NCBI GenBank assembly: GCA_017398595.1 | Contig: JAFQFR010000020.1 | Span: 73,196-137,195 of the forward strand | Origin: Clostridia bacterium | Lineage (GTDB): Bacteria > Bacillota > Clostridia > Oscillospirales > CAG-272 | DNA: 64,000 nt | Direction of reading: 5' to 3' | Shown: piece after piece, positions 33,823-42,548 of the stretch | Layout of the letters: every line of letters starts with the position of its first letter | Position numbering within the stretch: position 1 is the first letter of the stretch | Notes under the pieces: generated by a model | Told to the model about the DNA's origin: nothing | The model's database searches: none | What the model saw: only the letters and a program-made list of their open reading frames with translations | Made by a program: the position numbers and the translations under genes

Positions 33823-33858
33823 ACCGTACTCTTTTCCTCACAAATCAATGTATGCTCT

Positions 33859-33887
33859 ATTGTAATACAGTTTATTGCATTTGGCAA
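33859..33887 (-). promoter_or_regulatory. Promoter of the DUF368 gene
   Basis: Minus strand TTGCCA (33882-33887), 17-bp spacer, TACAAT (33859-33864). Confidence 0.7.
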
Positions 33888-33933
33888 GCACCTTAAACAA
33901 ACCTTAACAAACATTTCACAAAAAGGGAGAATC

Positions 33934-34010
33934 TCCCGCCGGGATCCTTCGTTACGTCATCCTTACACTGTCATCCCGAGCGACAGTCGAGGGGTCTTGC
34001 ACAAGAAAGC
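33934..34010. repeat. Dispersed repeat of the GTCATCCCGAGCGA type
   Basis: Contains TGTCATCCCGAGCGACAGTC and GAGGGGTCTTGCAC, resembling the right half of the 11642-11806 repeat (GTCATTCTGAGCGAAGC..). Non-coding. Confidence 0.45.
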
Positions 34011-34027
34011 ACTCCTGTCTCCATTAC

Positions 34028-34053
34028 AAAAAGGCACGGTTTTCACCGTGCCT
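34028..34053 (-). terminator. Terminator of the CNNM/CorC gene
   Basis: Stem AGGCACGGT / ACCGTGCCT followed by TTTTT on the minus strand, 5 bp after the stop. Confidence 0.85.
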
Positions 34054-34058
34054 CTGCT

Positions 34059-35378
34059 TTAAACTTCTTCCGCTTCGGGTACGCGCTCTTTTTTGAGCAC
34101 GCGCGCATGAAGCACGCGGTGATTTTCCACCACGCAGGAGACAAACTGCAGATCCTCGGTCTCGGGCACGGCAGTCTCGCCGTCCTCAGGTACCGCACCG
34201 CAAAGTCCCATAATGTAGCCGCCGAAGGTGTCATACTCGTCGATCGGCAGCTCGATCGAAAGCTCGCGGGCAACTTCGTCGAGTGAAGCCGAGCCGCGGA
34301 TCTCGTAGCTGTCCTCTGCCAGCTTGTTGATCTCGGGCGTCTCGTCCGCCTCTTCGTCAAAATCGCCGACGATCTGCGCAATGAGGTCGTTCATCGTGGC
34401 AACGCCCGTCACGCCGCCGTATTCATCCATGACCACGGCAAAACGGAGCTTGTTTTTCTTCATCTGCTTGAACAAAACGTCTGCGCGAACGCCCTCGGGC
34501 ACGAAGTACGCGGGGTGTACCGCATTTTCCATAACAGACGCACGGCTCTTATCCGCAAGCGCATGGTAATCCTTTGCCGAGAGCACGCCGACGACCTCGT
34601 CCACGGTCTCGCCGCAGACGGGATAGTGCGAAAAACGCTTCTCGACGATCATCTTGTGCCAATCTTCCATGCTGTCCTCGAGATAGAGGATCGCAAGATC
34701 GGTGCGGTGGGTGGAGAGCTCGCCGACCGAAATGTCGTCAAATTCAAACAGGTTATGTATGATCTCACGCTCGTCGCTGTCGATCTCACCCTTGCGGCTG
34801 CCCTGGTCCACAAGGTCCTTGATGTCGCTTTCGTATTCGGTCTCTTCCTCGGCATTGGGATCCACGCCGAACAGACGCAGCACGCCGTTGGTCGAAGCCG
34901 AAAGCAGCGCGACGATCGGCTTGAACAGCGTCGTCAGTGCGCTGATAATGCCCGACATGCCAAGCGCCAGCTTCTCCGAATTCTTCATCGCCAGGCGCTT
35001 GGGAACCAGCTCGCCGAGCACCAGCGTGAAGTAGGACAAAATCAGCGTGACCACGACAACGCCGATGTTCTCGAGCGCATCGTACGAGAGCGCGCCGCCC
35101 TCTACATAGAGCAGGTCTGCCAAAACGCTCGCAAAATTATCCGCCGCCAACGCACTTCCGAAGAAGCCGGACAGCGTGATCGCAACCTGGATCGTCGCTA
35201 AAAAGCGGGACGAATCGTTGATCAGCTTCGACAGGCGGATCGCCTTTTTGTCGCCCTGCTCGATCATCTGCGCAAGGCGCGCGTCATTAACCGAAAGCAC
35301 CGCGATCTCGGCGCAGGCAAAAAACGCGTTCAATCCGATCAAAACAAATTGCAGCAAAAGCTGCGCAAAAATACTCAA
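34059..35378 (-). CDS. CNNM/CorC (HlyC family) ion transporter
   Basis: 439 aa. A DUF21 membrane domain with three or four helices (1-195; LNAFFACAEIAVLSVND near 15-31) is followed by a CBS pair (about 205-330; THRTDLAILYLEDS..) and a C-terminal CorC_HlyC domain (about 350-430). Prokaryotic relatives export or regulate Mg2+ (CorC, YhdP, MpfA); the 'hemolysin' name is historical. The start is TTG at 35378 with GGAGG eight bases upstream; a nearby ATG is out of frame. A 39-codon leader ORF precedes it. Confidence 0.9.
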   Translation of the reverse strand: MSIFAQLLLQFVLIGLNAFFACAEIAVLSVNDARLAQMIEQGDKKAIRLSKLINDSSRFLATIQVAITLSGFFGSALAADNFASVLADLLYVEGGALSYDALENIGVVVVTLILSYFTLVLGELVPKRLAMKNSEKLALGMSGIISALTTLFKPIVALLSASTNGVLRLFGVDPNAEEETEYESDIKDLVDQGSRKGEIDSDEREIIHNLFEFDDISVGELSTHRTDLAILYLEDSMEDWHKMIVEKRFSHYPVCGETVDEVVGVLSAKDYHALADKSRASVMENAVHPAYFVPEGVRADVLFKQMKKNKLRFAVVMDEYGGVTGVATMNDLIAQIVGDFDEEADETPEINKLAEDSYEIRGSASLDEVARELSIELPIDEYDTFGGYIMGLCGAVPEDGETAVPETEDLQFVSCVVENHRVLHARVLKKERVPEAEEV

Positions 35379-35436
35379 AATACATTCCTCCGAAAATTAT
35401 CTTACAAAATTGATGTCGTTATACAAAAAACGACGA

Positions 35437-35556
35437 TCAACTTCTCAGACAGGCACGAAGAAAATGCCAAAAACGCGATTTGAGACAAAGCTCAAAGCGC
35501 GCAAAGAAACACTCTTTCCCTCGCAAGTTCCCGTCAGCAGAGCTGCCGTCACTCAT
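35437..35556 (-). CDS. 39-aa leader ORF upstream of the CNNM gene
   Basis: MSDGSSADGNLRGKECFF.. ending ..FLRACLRS, with ATGGAGG eleven bases before its ATG. It fills the 5' leader of the CNNM gene; after its stop a hairpin (GTCGTT..AACGAC extended by TTGAT/ATCAA) ends in TTTTG. It is basic and rich in Cys, Phe and Arg, like regulatory leader peptides. It may be a real small protein or a translation-sensing leader; no family is known to me. Confidence 0.45.
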   Translation of the reverse strand: MSDGSSADGNLRGKECFFARFELCLKSRFWHFLRACLRS

Positions 35557-35662
35557 GTTCAGTTTTACCTCCATTTTCAAATTGTATATCGCTATACTTT
35601 TATTACTATACCATACCTTTGTGAAAAAAGCTATAGTTTTTTGAAAATATTTTGTGAAAAGC

Positions 35663-35701
35663 AAAAAAACAGCGGATGGGTTTCCCCATCCGCTGTAAAA
35701 A
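35663..35701 (-). terminator. Terminator of the giant surface protein operon
   Basis: 14-bp stem ACAGCGGATGGG / CCCATCCGCTGT with TTTTTTT on the minus strand, 4 bp after the small peptide gene. Confidence 0.9.
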
Positions 35702-35704
35702 GGC

Positions 35705-35839
35705 TTATTCCCAATCAGCCTGTGCCGCGAGAGCATCCATATCATCATCATCGGGAAGTTGGTCATCACTAGACAACGATGACATGATCAACTCAGTGTC
35801 CAACAATACGAGTTTTGCTTCAGGTGCAATGTATTTCAT
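35705..35839 (-). CDS. 44-aa acidic peptide downstream of the giant surface protein
   Basis: Starts MKYIAPEAKLVLLDTELIM and ends QADWE, with an Asp run (LPDDDDMD) in between. The Shine-Dalgarno TAGGAGG is strong and the gene lies 20 bp after the surface-protein stop, before a shared terminator, so it is real and co-transcribed. Small 'MKY..P' peptides next to large secreted proteins recur in Clostridia as far as I recall, but I know no function. No modification enzymes are nearby to support a RiPP. Confidence 0.75.
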   Translation of the reverse strand: MKYIAPEAKLVLLDTELIMSSLSSDDQLPDDDDMDALAAQADWE

Positions 35840-35859
35840 TTTCGCTTTCCTCCTATTGT

Positions 35860-38800
35860 TTATTCTGCAGAAGTGGTGGTCTTGCCCAGATATGCCGCAG
35901 CAGCATCAACGTATGCAAGCGTTGCTCGGCAAACGGCATTCAAGCTGTCATCACTCGTAACCGCCTCACTGGCTGCATAGCATTCAAAGCTGCTTTCGAT
36001 ACTCTGCGATACCTGTGCATCCGTGTCAACGTTGTACAATGCACCGGTGACCATCTGACGAAGATCCTTTGCTGCGATCTGATCGATATATACGGTGATC
36101 ATTCCATCGGCTACTTCAAGATCTTCGCCCGAAATCGTGAATTCATGCTCCGCGCCGTTGATATCCGTATAGCTTCCACGGAATTCAAGCTTGCTCTTAT
36201 CAATTGCCTCTTGACCTTCGGTCAGCGTAAAATACCATACAAGATTGATTCGCTGATTCAACTGAGCAGCACTACCGGCAGCTGTGTAAGTATACTCACC
36301 CTCACCCAATTTCGAAGTTGCGGTTGCAGTCGTATCGGAATCATCAAATTCTTCGTCAAGGTGATCGCTTGCCAAATTATCCGTATCATAACCGAAATAC
36401 GTCTGTGCAGCTGCACCGTAGTTCAGCATAGCATTGAGCAGAGATTGGAGTTTTTCGTTGACGTTACTATACATTTTGTTGTAATAGTTGATCAGATTGT
36501 ACGTATCCGTAGATGCGTAGTGACGAGTGCCTGCATCATCAACATAATAGAAGGTGCCCTTCACTTCGTCGCACATGTTCTTGGCAGCGATACCGGGTGC
36601 CGAGAAACGGAGCTTGCCGCTCTGTGTATACGGTTCTACGGTAGTGATAGTGATCTTGCCGTCTGCGTCCGTAGACTCGAATACCATATAGCAGTCGTCC
36701 GCTCCTACGCCCTCGGGAAGCAACTCCGTCTTAACCGTGTACTGCAGGACATATTCGCTGGACAGTACAACGCCGTGACCGTAAGAAACGTTTGTCAGAT
36801 CCAGCGAGGTGCTCGCGCCAACGCCGTATACGTCTACATTCTTTCCGATGGCGTTGTATGCCTTCAAATCAGTGAAAGAAATAGTTTGATCGCCCGATGC
36901 ACCCGCAGTGCTCAAAGACAGCTGTACAACAAATGTTTTTGCAAGCGTGCTATCCGTAGCATTCATTTTCAGGATTGCTACCTTATCATTTGTTTCAGAT
37001 ACTGCATATGAAAAATCGTCTTTGTTAATGTTCTCTTCTGCGTCCACTAAACCATCCGGGAAGTCTGTAATCGTCAAATCGTCAGCATCAATGCCGAACT
37101 CTACAGCACAGAACGGTACGCCCGACTCAGCGTAAAGCTCAACGGTTACACGATCAGAATCTGCCGCAGTAACTTTTGCCGAAATGACAACCGAGAAGCA
37201 CGTCAGTCTCGGACCTTCCTCGGTGAATACCCACTTGTTATGGGTGTTCAAATCGGTGTATTCGCTTGCATCAGCAATGTTGGCAGTAGCAACCCATGTG
37301 CTGTAGCTACTATTTTGATTTTTATCTGCAACATAGTAGTTGCCGAAAGATGTGAGACTTGAGTTAGGCACACCAAGAATGGCATAACCATCTACGTCAC
37401 CCTCGTTGTAGCAATTTACAAGGCTGTTAGCACCTGCGCTAGTGGTATTGGCGGTTCTACCGATGATACCACCGATATTTGCCTCAGTCTCGCCTGTTAC
37501 CGTACCTGTATTGATACAATCGGATACAGAAACGCACCAACCGATGCCGAGAATACCGCCGATATCGCGTGCACCCTCTCTAACATCCAAACTTCCATCT
37601 GCGTTTTCAACGGTGCCGCCTTTTCCCGTTACATCGCCGGTGTTCATGCATTCAGCGATGGTATGGTTTGCGGAACTGCTGCTGCGAATATAACCAACAA
37701 TACCGCCGGACTGCGCTTGCCAATACACAACGCTGCCACTTATAGCATATCCACCTATCGCCTCAACATCACCGTTATTGCGACAACCGATGATCGTCGC
37801 TACACCGGCAGAAGCACCGCCGCTAAGGGCGTCAACATTTTCTCCAATACCGCCGACAATGCCGCCGACATACTGCATACCGCTTACGGCACAGTTATTG
37901 GTACAGCCGGAAATATACAGATATTCGCCTGTAGCCAAAGTACCGTTACCAACGATACCGCCAACCATATACAAGCTGTCACCACCATCGACAGTACCGG
38001 AAACCGTGAGATCATAGATCTCGGCATTCTTTGCCACACCGAACAATCCAAAACCGTGCGCTGTATTTTCGTCGGCTACCAAGTCAATACCCTTGATCTC
38101 ATAGCCGTTACCGTCAAACACACCGGAGAAAGAAGCAATGGGAGACTGCGTTTTGTCACTATCCAGCTTCGACATATCAATGTCATCGGTCAATTCATAC
38201 CAACCGAGTACATCTTTACCCATCAAGGCAAACAAATCGTGCGCCGTGCTGATCTCCTCGATCATACACTGCAGTCTCGGACCGCCTTTGGTAATAAACC
38301 AAACATCGTCGAAATCCAAGCCGGTGTAACTATCCGCGTTGCTGATGTCGTCGGAAGCTACTTCAATTGTTTTGTATGTGTCATGGACGGCTCCAACAGT
38401 ATGATAGTTATACTTCGGGTTATCGGTTCCGCCCTTATAACCAACAGTCGCATGTTCTCTACTTGTGGACGAAGCAGCAATCGTACCACCGTTAAACGAA
38501 CATGTAATAACATTCGTTCCTGTGGTACGACCGACGATACCGCCGGCATTATTTTTTGCGCTCGTAACTGTACCCAAGTTGATGCAATTCGTTACGGTGA
38601 CGCTATAAGCAATACCGAGAATACCACCTACATCGTCGTGCGCTCCATAAACATCAGCGATGTTCATACATGCACTAACAGTGTGTGTGTCCTTTGTACC
38701 GTATACGTAACTGACGATGCCACCAACATAGCATTTGCCACCGCTGTATGTTGCTTTAACAGCACCAGCATTGCGGCATTCTGTAATCGTCGCTGTTCCG

Positions 38801-41346
38801 CTACCATCACCAACGTAGCCAACAATACCGCCGACATACTGAGATCCGGTCACGGTACACATGTTGGTACAGCCGGAAATATACAAATATTCGCCAGCAG
38901 TCAACGTACTGTTACCTACGATACCGCCGACTTTAGTTGCAGTGCTGTCTTCCTCTCCGACCGTACCTGCAACGGTAAGATCATAGATTCTCGCATTTGT
39001 AGCCGTTGCAAACAGACCGTTCGTTGTCGAAAGTCCCGAAATGGTATGACCGTTACCGTCAAACAAACCGGAGAAAGAAGTGATCGAAGAAAACGTCTTA
39101 TCGGTCAAGTCAAGATCAGCCATCAAGCAGAAGTTGCCCGACATTGCCTTGCACGAATATGCCACCAAGTCTGTTACTTCGTCAATTTGAATAGTATGGC
39201 AAATCAAACGAGGACCGCTTGTGGTAAAGAGCCAAGTGTCCGTACTAAAGCCACTATACTCTTCTGCATTATCTACATCGGTAACTTCGGTACCCCAATC
39301 AGTATTCTCGGTGCCGAAAGTGTAGTAGTTATTTTTAGGAAAATGTTTCGTAGTATCTATTGCCGAATCTATGGGATTTGATACGATTGCACCGCTTGTA
39401 TTCGTCGCAGTGGTCGTACCACCGTTAAAACAATACTCGACTATACCGATACAATCGTTATTTATCACCAATCTACCGACAATACCGCCAGCATTGTAAT
39501 ACGCATTGATAGCACCGATATTGATACAATTCGATACAGTCACCGTACCATCAGAGAAAGCCCATCCGGTTCCAAGAATACCACCGGCGTCTTTATATGA
39601 AGTACTTGTAGTACCGCTTTGAGTAATGTTACCAATATTCAAGCATTCGGTAATTTCTGCAGTACCGCCAGTTTTAACATATCCAACGATACCGCCCGCG
39701 CCCTGCGTAGTTGCCGTAATGGAACCAACATTGCGGCATTCCGTAATCGTCGCTGTTCCGTAAGAAGCGACACCACCGCTCAGACCACTACCAATGCAGC
39801 CGACAATACCGCCGACATAATTGTTTCCGTTGACAGTGCAGTAGTTTGTACAGCCGGAAATATACAGATATTCACCCGTTGCCACAGTACCATCACCAAC
39901 GATACCGCCGACTTTGTTTTCAGTACCGGTAACAGTACCTGCAACTGTGAGGTCATAGATCTCCGCGTTGGTTGCTGCGGCAAACAGACCGTTTGTCGTC
40001 GAAAGTCCCGAAATGGTATAGCCGTTACCGTCGAACACGCCGGAGAAAGATGCGATGGAAGACTGCGTTTCTCCATCTTCCAATTCCAACTTCGACATAT
40101 CAATGTTGCCGGTCAATTCATACCAGCCGACTACATCTTTGCCCATCAATTCAAACAAATCTTCTTCCGAGCTGATCTCCTCGATCATGCACAGAAGTCT
40201 CGGACCGCCTTTGGTAATAAACCAAACATTGTCGAAATCCAAGTTAGAATAGGAGTCTTCTGCACCAACATTTTCAGGCGTTGCTCCGTTGTCATCCGCA
40301 GTACCGGCAGTATAGTAGCAATAGCTAACCGTCGTAGCAGTACTACCCGATTTACCTAAAATAGCATGGACAGCCGTGGTGGTGGTACTAGTAGCAGTAG
40401 TAGTACCATTGTTATAGCAGTAATCAATTGTATTTGTACTTGCAGTACGACCTACAATACCACCAACATTAGCGTCACCAGTTACAGTGCCCAAATTTAT
40501 ACAATTAGACACCGAGGCAAGCCAAGCTATGCCGAGAATACCACCGACATCTAGACCTGCACCGGTAACACTACCGACATTCATACATTTTTCAATCAAG
40601 TGATTGCTACCTACATCCGCACTACCTGTATGTATGTAGCCAACAATGCCTCCAACTTGAGAGGTAGAACTCTCAGCCTTGACAATACCGTCATTGCGGC
40701 AGCCAATAATCTTTGCGGTTCCACTTGAAACCTCTGCTGTAGCTTTTTTACCAATACAACCGACAATACCGCCGACATACTGTTTACCAGTTACAGTACA
40801 TGCATTCGTACAATTTTCAATGTGTAATACTTCGCCTTCAGCCAAAGTACCGTCACCAACGATACCGCCGACATAATCAGCATCAGCGGTTGTAGCATCG
40901 GCAGTAGTCATACCTGTAACAGTACCTGCAACGGTGAGGTCATAGATCCATGCATTGGTTGCTGTCTGGAACAGACCATATACTGTCGAAAGGTTCGAAA
41001 TGGTACAACCATTACCGTCGAACACGCCGGAAAAAGACGTGATGGAAGACTGAGTCGTATATGTTGCGCCTTCCGCGGTATAGTCATAATCGCTCATGTC
41101 AATGTCGTTTTCCAGGAAATAGTTACCGCTTGCGTCCGTTCCCATCAGCGCAAGCAATTCCTCCGCCGTGGAAATCGCTTTAGCGCCACAGGTGCTACAA
41201 ACAGTCGCACCCTCTGCGACGCTGTGCGCGCAATCCCGCACCGTTGTCGCGGTCGCTTCGTCCGTCGCGCCTGCGGTGAGCGCAAGGGGAAGCACTGCGA
41301 GCAGCATGCAGAGCGCCAACAGTATGCCTAAAAGTTTCTTTTGCAT
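35860..41346 (-). CDS. Giant modular surface protein with GLUG-type repeats
   Basis: 1,828 aa. Signal peptide about 1-27; a small cysteine motif follows (CAHSVAEGATVCSTCG). Four homologous modules of about 310-360 aa (about 50-384, 385-714, 715-1025, 1026-1384) each open with an 'ISxxxDLFALMGKD.. YELTxDIDMS' head, contain GVFDGNGYTISGL and many GLUG-like GNYVGGIVG strands, and close with W-[VF]-[IF]-T..GPRLxC. These are parallel beta-helix folds. Residues 1385-1520 resemble a cohesin-type Ig fold (VTVELYAESGVPFCAVEF). The C-terminus holds two copies (about 1522-1675 and 1676-1828) of a domain ending in [AC]-x-A-x-L-x-Y-x-x-A-A-x-x-Y. No LPXTG or SLH is seen, so attachment is unknown. Probably an adhesin or glycan-binding protein. 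Confidence 0.9.
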   Translation of the reverse strand: MQKKLLGILLALCMLLAVLPLALTAGATDEATATTVRDCAHSVAEGATVCSTCGAKAISTAEELLALMGTDASGNYFLENDIDMSDYDYTAEGATYTTQSSITSFSGVFDGNGCTISNLSTVYGLFQTATNAWIYDLTVAGTVTGMTTADATTADADYVGGIVGDGTLAEGEVLHIENCTNACTVTGKQYVGGIVGCIGKKATAEVSSGTAKIIGCRNDGIVKAESSTSQVGGIVGYIHTGSADVGSNHLIEKCMNVGSVTGAGLDVGGILGIAWLASVSNCINLGTVTGDANVGGIVGRTASTNTIDYCYNNGTTTATSTTTTAVHAILGKSGSTATTVSYCYYTAGTADDNGATPENVGAEDSYSNLDFDNVWFITKGGPRLLCMIEEISSEEDLFELMGKDVVGWYELTGNIDMSKLELEDGETQSSIASFSGVFDGNGYTISGLSTTNGLFAAATNAEIYDLTVAGTVTGTENKVGGIVGDGTVATGEYLYISGCTNYCTVNGNNYVGGIVGCIGSGLSGGVASYGTATITECRNVGSITATTQGAGGIVGYVKTGGTAEITECLNIGNITQSGTTSTSYKDAGGILGTGWAFSDGTVTVSNCINIGAINAYYNAGGIVGRLVINNDCIGIVEYCFNGGTTTATNTSGAIVSNPIDSAIDTTKHFPKNNYYTFGTENTDWGTEVTDVDNAEEYSGFSTDTWLFTTSGPRLICHTIQIDEVTDLVAYSCKAMSGNFCLMADLDLTDKTFSSITSFSGLFDGNGHTISGLSTTNGLFATATNARIYDLTVAGTVGEEDSTATKVGGIVGNSTLTAGEYLYISGCTNMCTVTGSQYVGGIVGYVGDGSGTATITECRNAGAVKATYSGGKCYVGGIVSYVYGTKDTHTVSACMNIADVYGAHDDVGGILGIAYSVTVTNCINLGTVTSAKNNAGGIVGRTTGTNVITCSFNGGTIAASSTSREHATVGYKGGTDNPKYNYHTVGAVHDTYKTIEVASDDISNADSYTGLDFDDVWFITKGGPRLQCMIEEISTAHDLFALMGKDVLGWYELTDDIDMSKLDSDKTQSPIASFSGVFDGNGYEIKGIDLVADENTAHGFGLFGVAKNAEIYDLTVSGTVDGGDSLYMVGGIVGNGTLATGEYLYISGCTNNCAVSGMQYVGGIVGGIGENVDALSGGASAGVATIIGCRNNGDVEAIGGYAISGSVVYWQAQSGGIVGYIRSSSSANHTIAECMNTGDVTGKGGTVENADGSLDVREGARDIGGILGIGWCVSVSDCINTGTVTGETEANIGGIIGRTANTTSAGANSLVNCYNEGDVDGYAILGVPNSSLTSFGNYYVADKNQNSSYSTWVATANIADASEYTDLNTHNKWVFTEEGPRLTCFSVVISAKVTAADSDRVTVELYAESGVPFCAVEFGIDADDLTITDFPDGLVDAEENINKDDFSYAVSETNDKVAILKMNATDSTLAKTFVVQLSLSTAGASGDQTISFTDLKAYNAIGKNVDVYGVGASTSLDLTNVSYGHGVVLSSEYVLQYTVKTELLPEGVGADDCYMVFESTDADGKITITTVEPYTQSGKLRFSAPGIAAKNMCDEVKGTFYYVDDAGTRHYASTDTYNLINYYNKMYSNVNEKLQSLLNAMLNYGAAAQTYFGYDTDNLASDHLDEEFDDSDTTATATSKLGEGEYTYTAAGSAAQLNQRINLVWYFTLTEGQEAIDKSKLEFRGSYTDINGAEHEFTISGEDLEVADGMITVYIDQIAAKDLRQMVTGALYNVDTDAQVSQSIESSFECYAASEAVTSDDSLNAVCRATLAYVDAAAAYLGKTTTSAE

Positions 41347-41746
41347 GTTTTCTCTCCTTGTTTTATGTTTACTAAATTTGTATACGCTTCCAATGAATAT
41401 AATTTCCTATATTATTTTACCATACAGATGCATCATTTTCAATGCTTTGCAAATTTTGCATCCTTTTTTGCACCGGTGTTGCGAAATCCGATCGTTTTTC
41501 ACCGCGCCGCAATTTTTTTACGATACCGCACGTCCCGATCCCGCGCAACGGATCTAATTTCAATATTTTACATGTTTTTTCAGGATTTAAAACCTTTCTG
41601 CGCGTTCGTTCGCGGATCTTACGAGACGTTTTGCGATTTTGGCAAAGTCAGGTCGAACGGATACTTCGCATTTTCGCAAAAACTCCGCGCGGTTTAACTT
41701 TTTACACCTTCGTGCGAAAAAAATGCACCCTGCTTTTTGAGGAACA
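41347..41746. other. Long AT-rich intergenic region
   Basis: Upstream region of the giant surface-protein gene. I see no supported gene. It contains T/C-rich, low-complexity stretches; AAGGAGAG lies just before the surface-protein ATG, and the minus strand has a TATATT about 40 bp upstream without a clear -35 box. Confidence 0.6.
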
Positions 41747-41774
41747 TTGACAAAAAAGATACATATACTATAGT
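41747..41774 (+). promoter_or_regulatory. Promoter of a probable small RNA
   Basis: TTGACA (41747-41752), 16-bp spacer, TATAGT (41769-41774), with no coding frame behind it. Confidence 0.6.
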
Positions 41775-41780
41775 GAGACG

Positions 41781-41852
41781 TAGAAGAATTCACCAAGAAG
41801 CCCGCATGGTGATCTTCCCGTCCCAAGAGCCGCCGCCGCGGCTCTTTTCTTT
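41781..41852 (+). ncRNA. Candidate small RNA of about 70 nt
   Basis: Starts about 7 bp after a near-consensus promoter. It folds into a 5' hairpin (GAAGA..TCACCA / TGGTGA..TCTTC, 41783-41816), a short linker CCGTCCC, and a terminator hairpin AAGAGCCG / CGGCTCTT followed by TTCTTTT. No frame with a ribosome site. It ends about 130 bp before ppa, which has its own promoter, so it looks like an independent transcript. No known RNA family recognised. Confidence 0.45.
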
Positions 41853-41917
41853 TGCCAATTGGGCATCTTGCTGTCGCGGCACTGCCCTATTTGTTTTGTA
41901 TTCATTATAATTTCCAC

Positions 41918-41946
41918 TTGAAAAAAGGGGAAGAATGCTGTACAAT
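41918..41946 (+). promoter_or_regulatory. Promoter of ppa-hom
   Basis: TTGAAA (41918-41923), 17-bp spacer, TACAAT (41941-41946). Confidence 0.72.
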
Positions 41947-41985
41947 AATATATTATCCCATATACGATCCGAACGGAGGTAAAAC

Positions 41986-42519
41986 ATGAGTAATATTTGG
42001 CATGATATGAATCCCAAGCGCATTACGCCGCTCGACTTTGAGTGCGTAATTGAGATCACCAAGGGTTCGAAGAAAAAATATGAGCTGGACAAGGAGTGCG
42101 GACTGCTGCGCCTCGACCGCATTTTGTATACGTCCACGCACTATCCTGCAAACTACGGTTTTATCCCGCGTACCTACGGCGACGACAACGACCCTCTGGA
42201 CGTGCTTGTTCTCTGCTCCGAGTCGATCGAGCCGATGACGCTGGTACGCTGCTATCCGATCGGCGTGATCTCGATGATCGACAACGGCAGAAGCGACGAG
42301 AAGATCATTGCTATCCCGTTCAGCGATCCGACCTACAACCAGTACAAGAGTATTTCCGAGCTGCCCGCGCACACCTTTGAGGAAATGCGCCATTTCTTCA
42401 CGGTATACAAGGCGCTCGAGAATAAAGAGACCGCTGTAAACGAAGTGAGCGGCCCGGACGAGGCGGTCAAGATCATTTCCGACGCGATCTCGCATTATAT
42501 TGACGAATTCTGCAAATAA
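41986..42519 (+). CDS. ppa: Inorganic pyrophosphatase, family I
   Basis: 177 aa. Hydrolyses PPi to drive biosynthesis. Active-site features: EITKGSKKKYELDK (about 21-34), RILYTSTHYPANYGFIP (about 41-57) and the metal site GDDNDPLDVLVL (64-75, D-x-D-P-x-D). The rest of the catalytic lysine/aspartate set is in line with the family. The ATG follows ACGGAGGT. hom follows after 29 bp without a terminator. Confidence 0.95.
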   Translation: MSNIWHDMNPKRITPLDFECVIEITKGSKKKYELDKECGLLRLDRILYTSTHYPANYGFIPRTYGDDNDPLDVLVLCSESIEPMTLVRCYPIGVISMIDNGRSDEKIIAIPFSDPTYNQYKSISELPAHTFEEMRHFFTVYKALENKETAVNEVSGPDEAVKIISDAISHYIDEFCK

Positions 42520-42548
42520 AAGACTACCCATTTTAGAAAGGACTCCCC

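Noticed and set aside
35705..35839. RiPP precursor peptide
   Set aside because: No radical SAM, cyclase, dehydratase, protease or ABC exporter gene is nearby; kept as an unexplained small peptide.
37663..39381. 572-codon plus-strand frame opposite the giant surface protein
   Set aside because: Arises from the repetitive GLUG codons; repeats in step with the modules and has no start signal.
41781..41852. Fluoride or other riboswitch before ppa
   Set aside because: Pyrophosphatase genes can have fluoride riboswitches, but the conserved crcB-motif blocks are absent and ppa has a separate promoter downstream.
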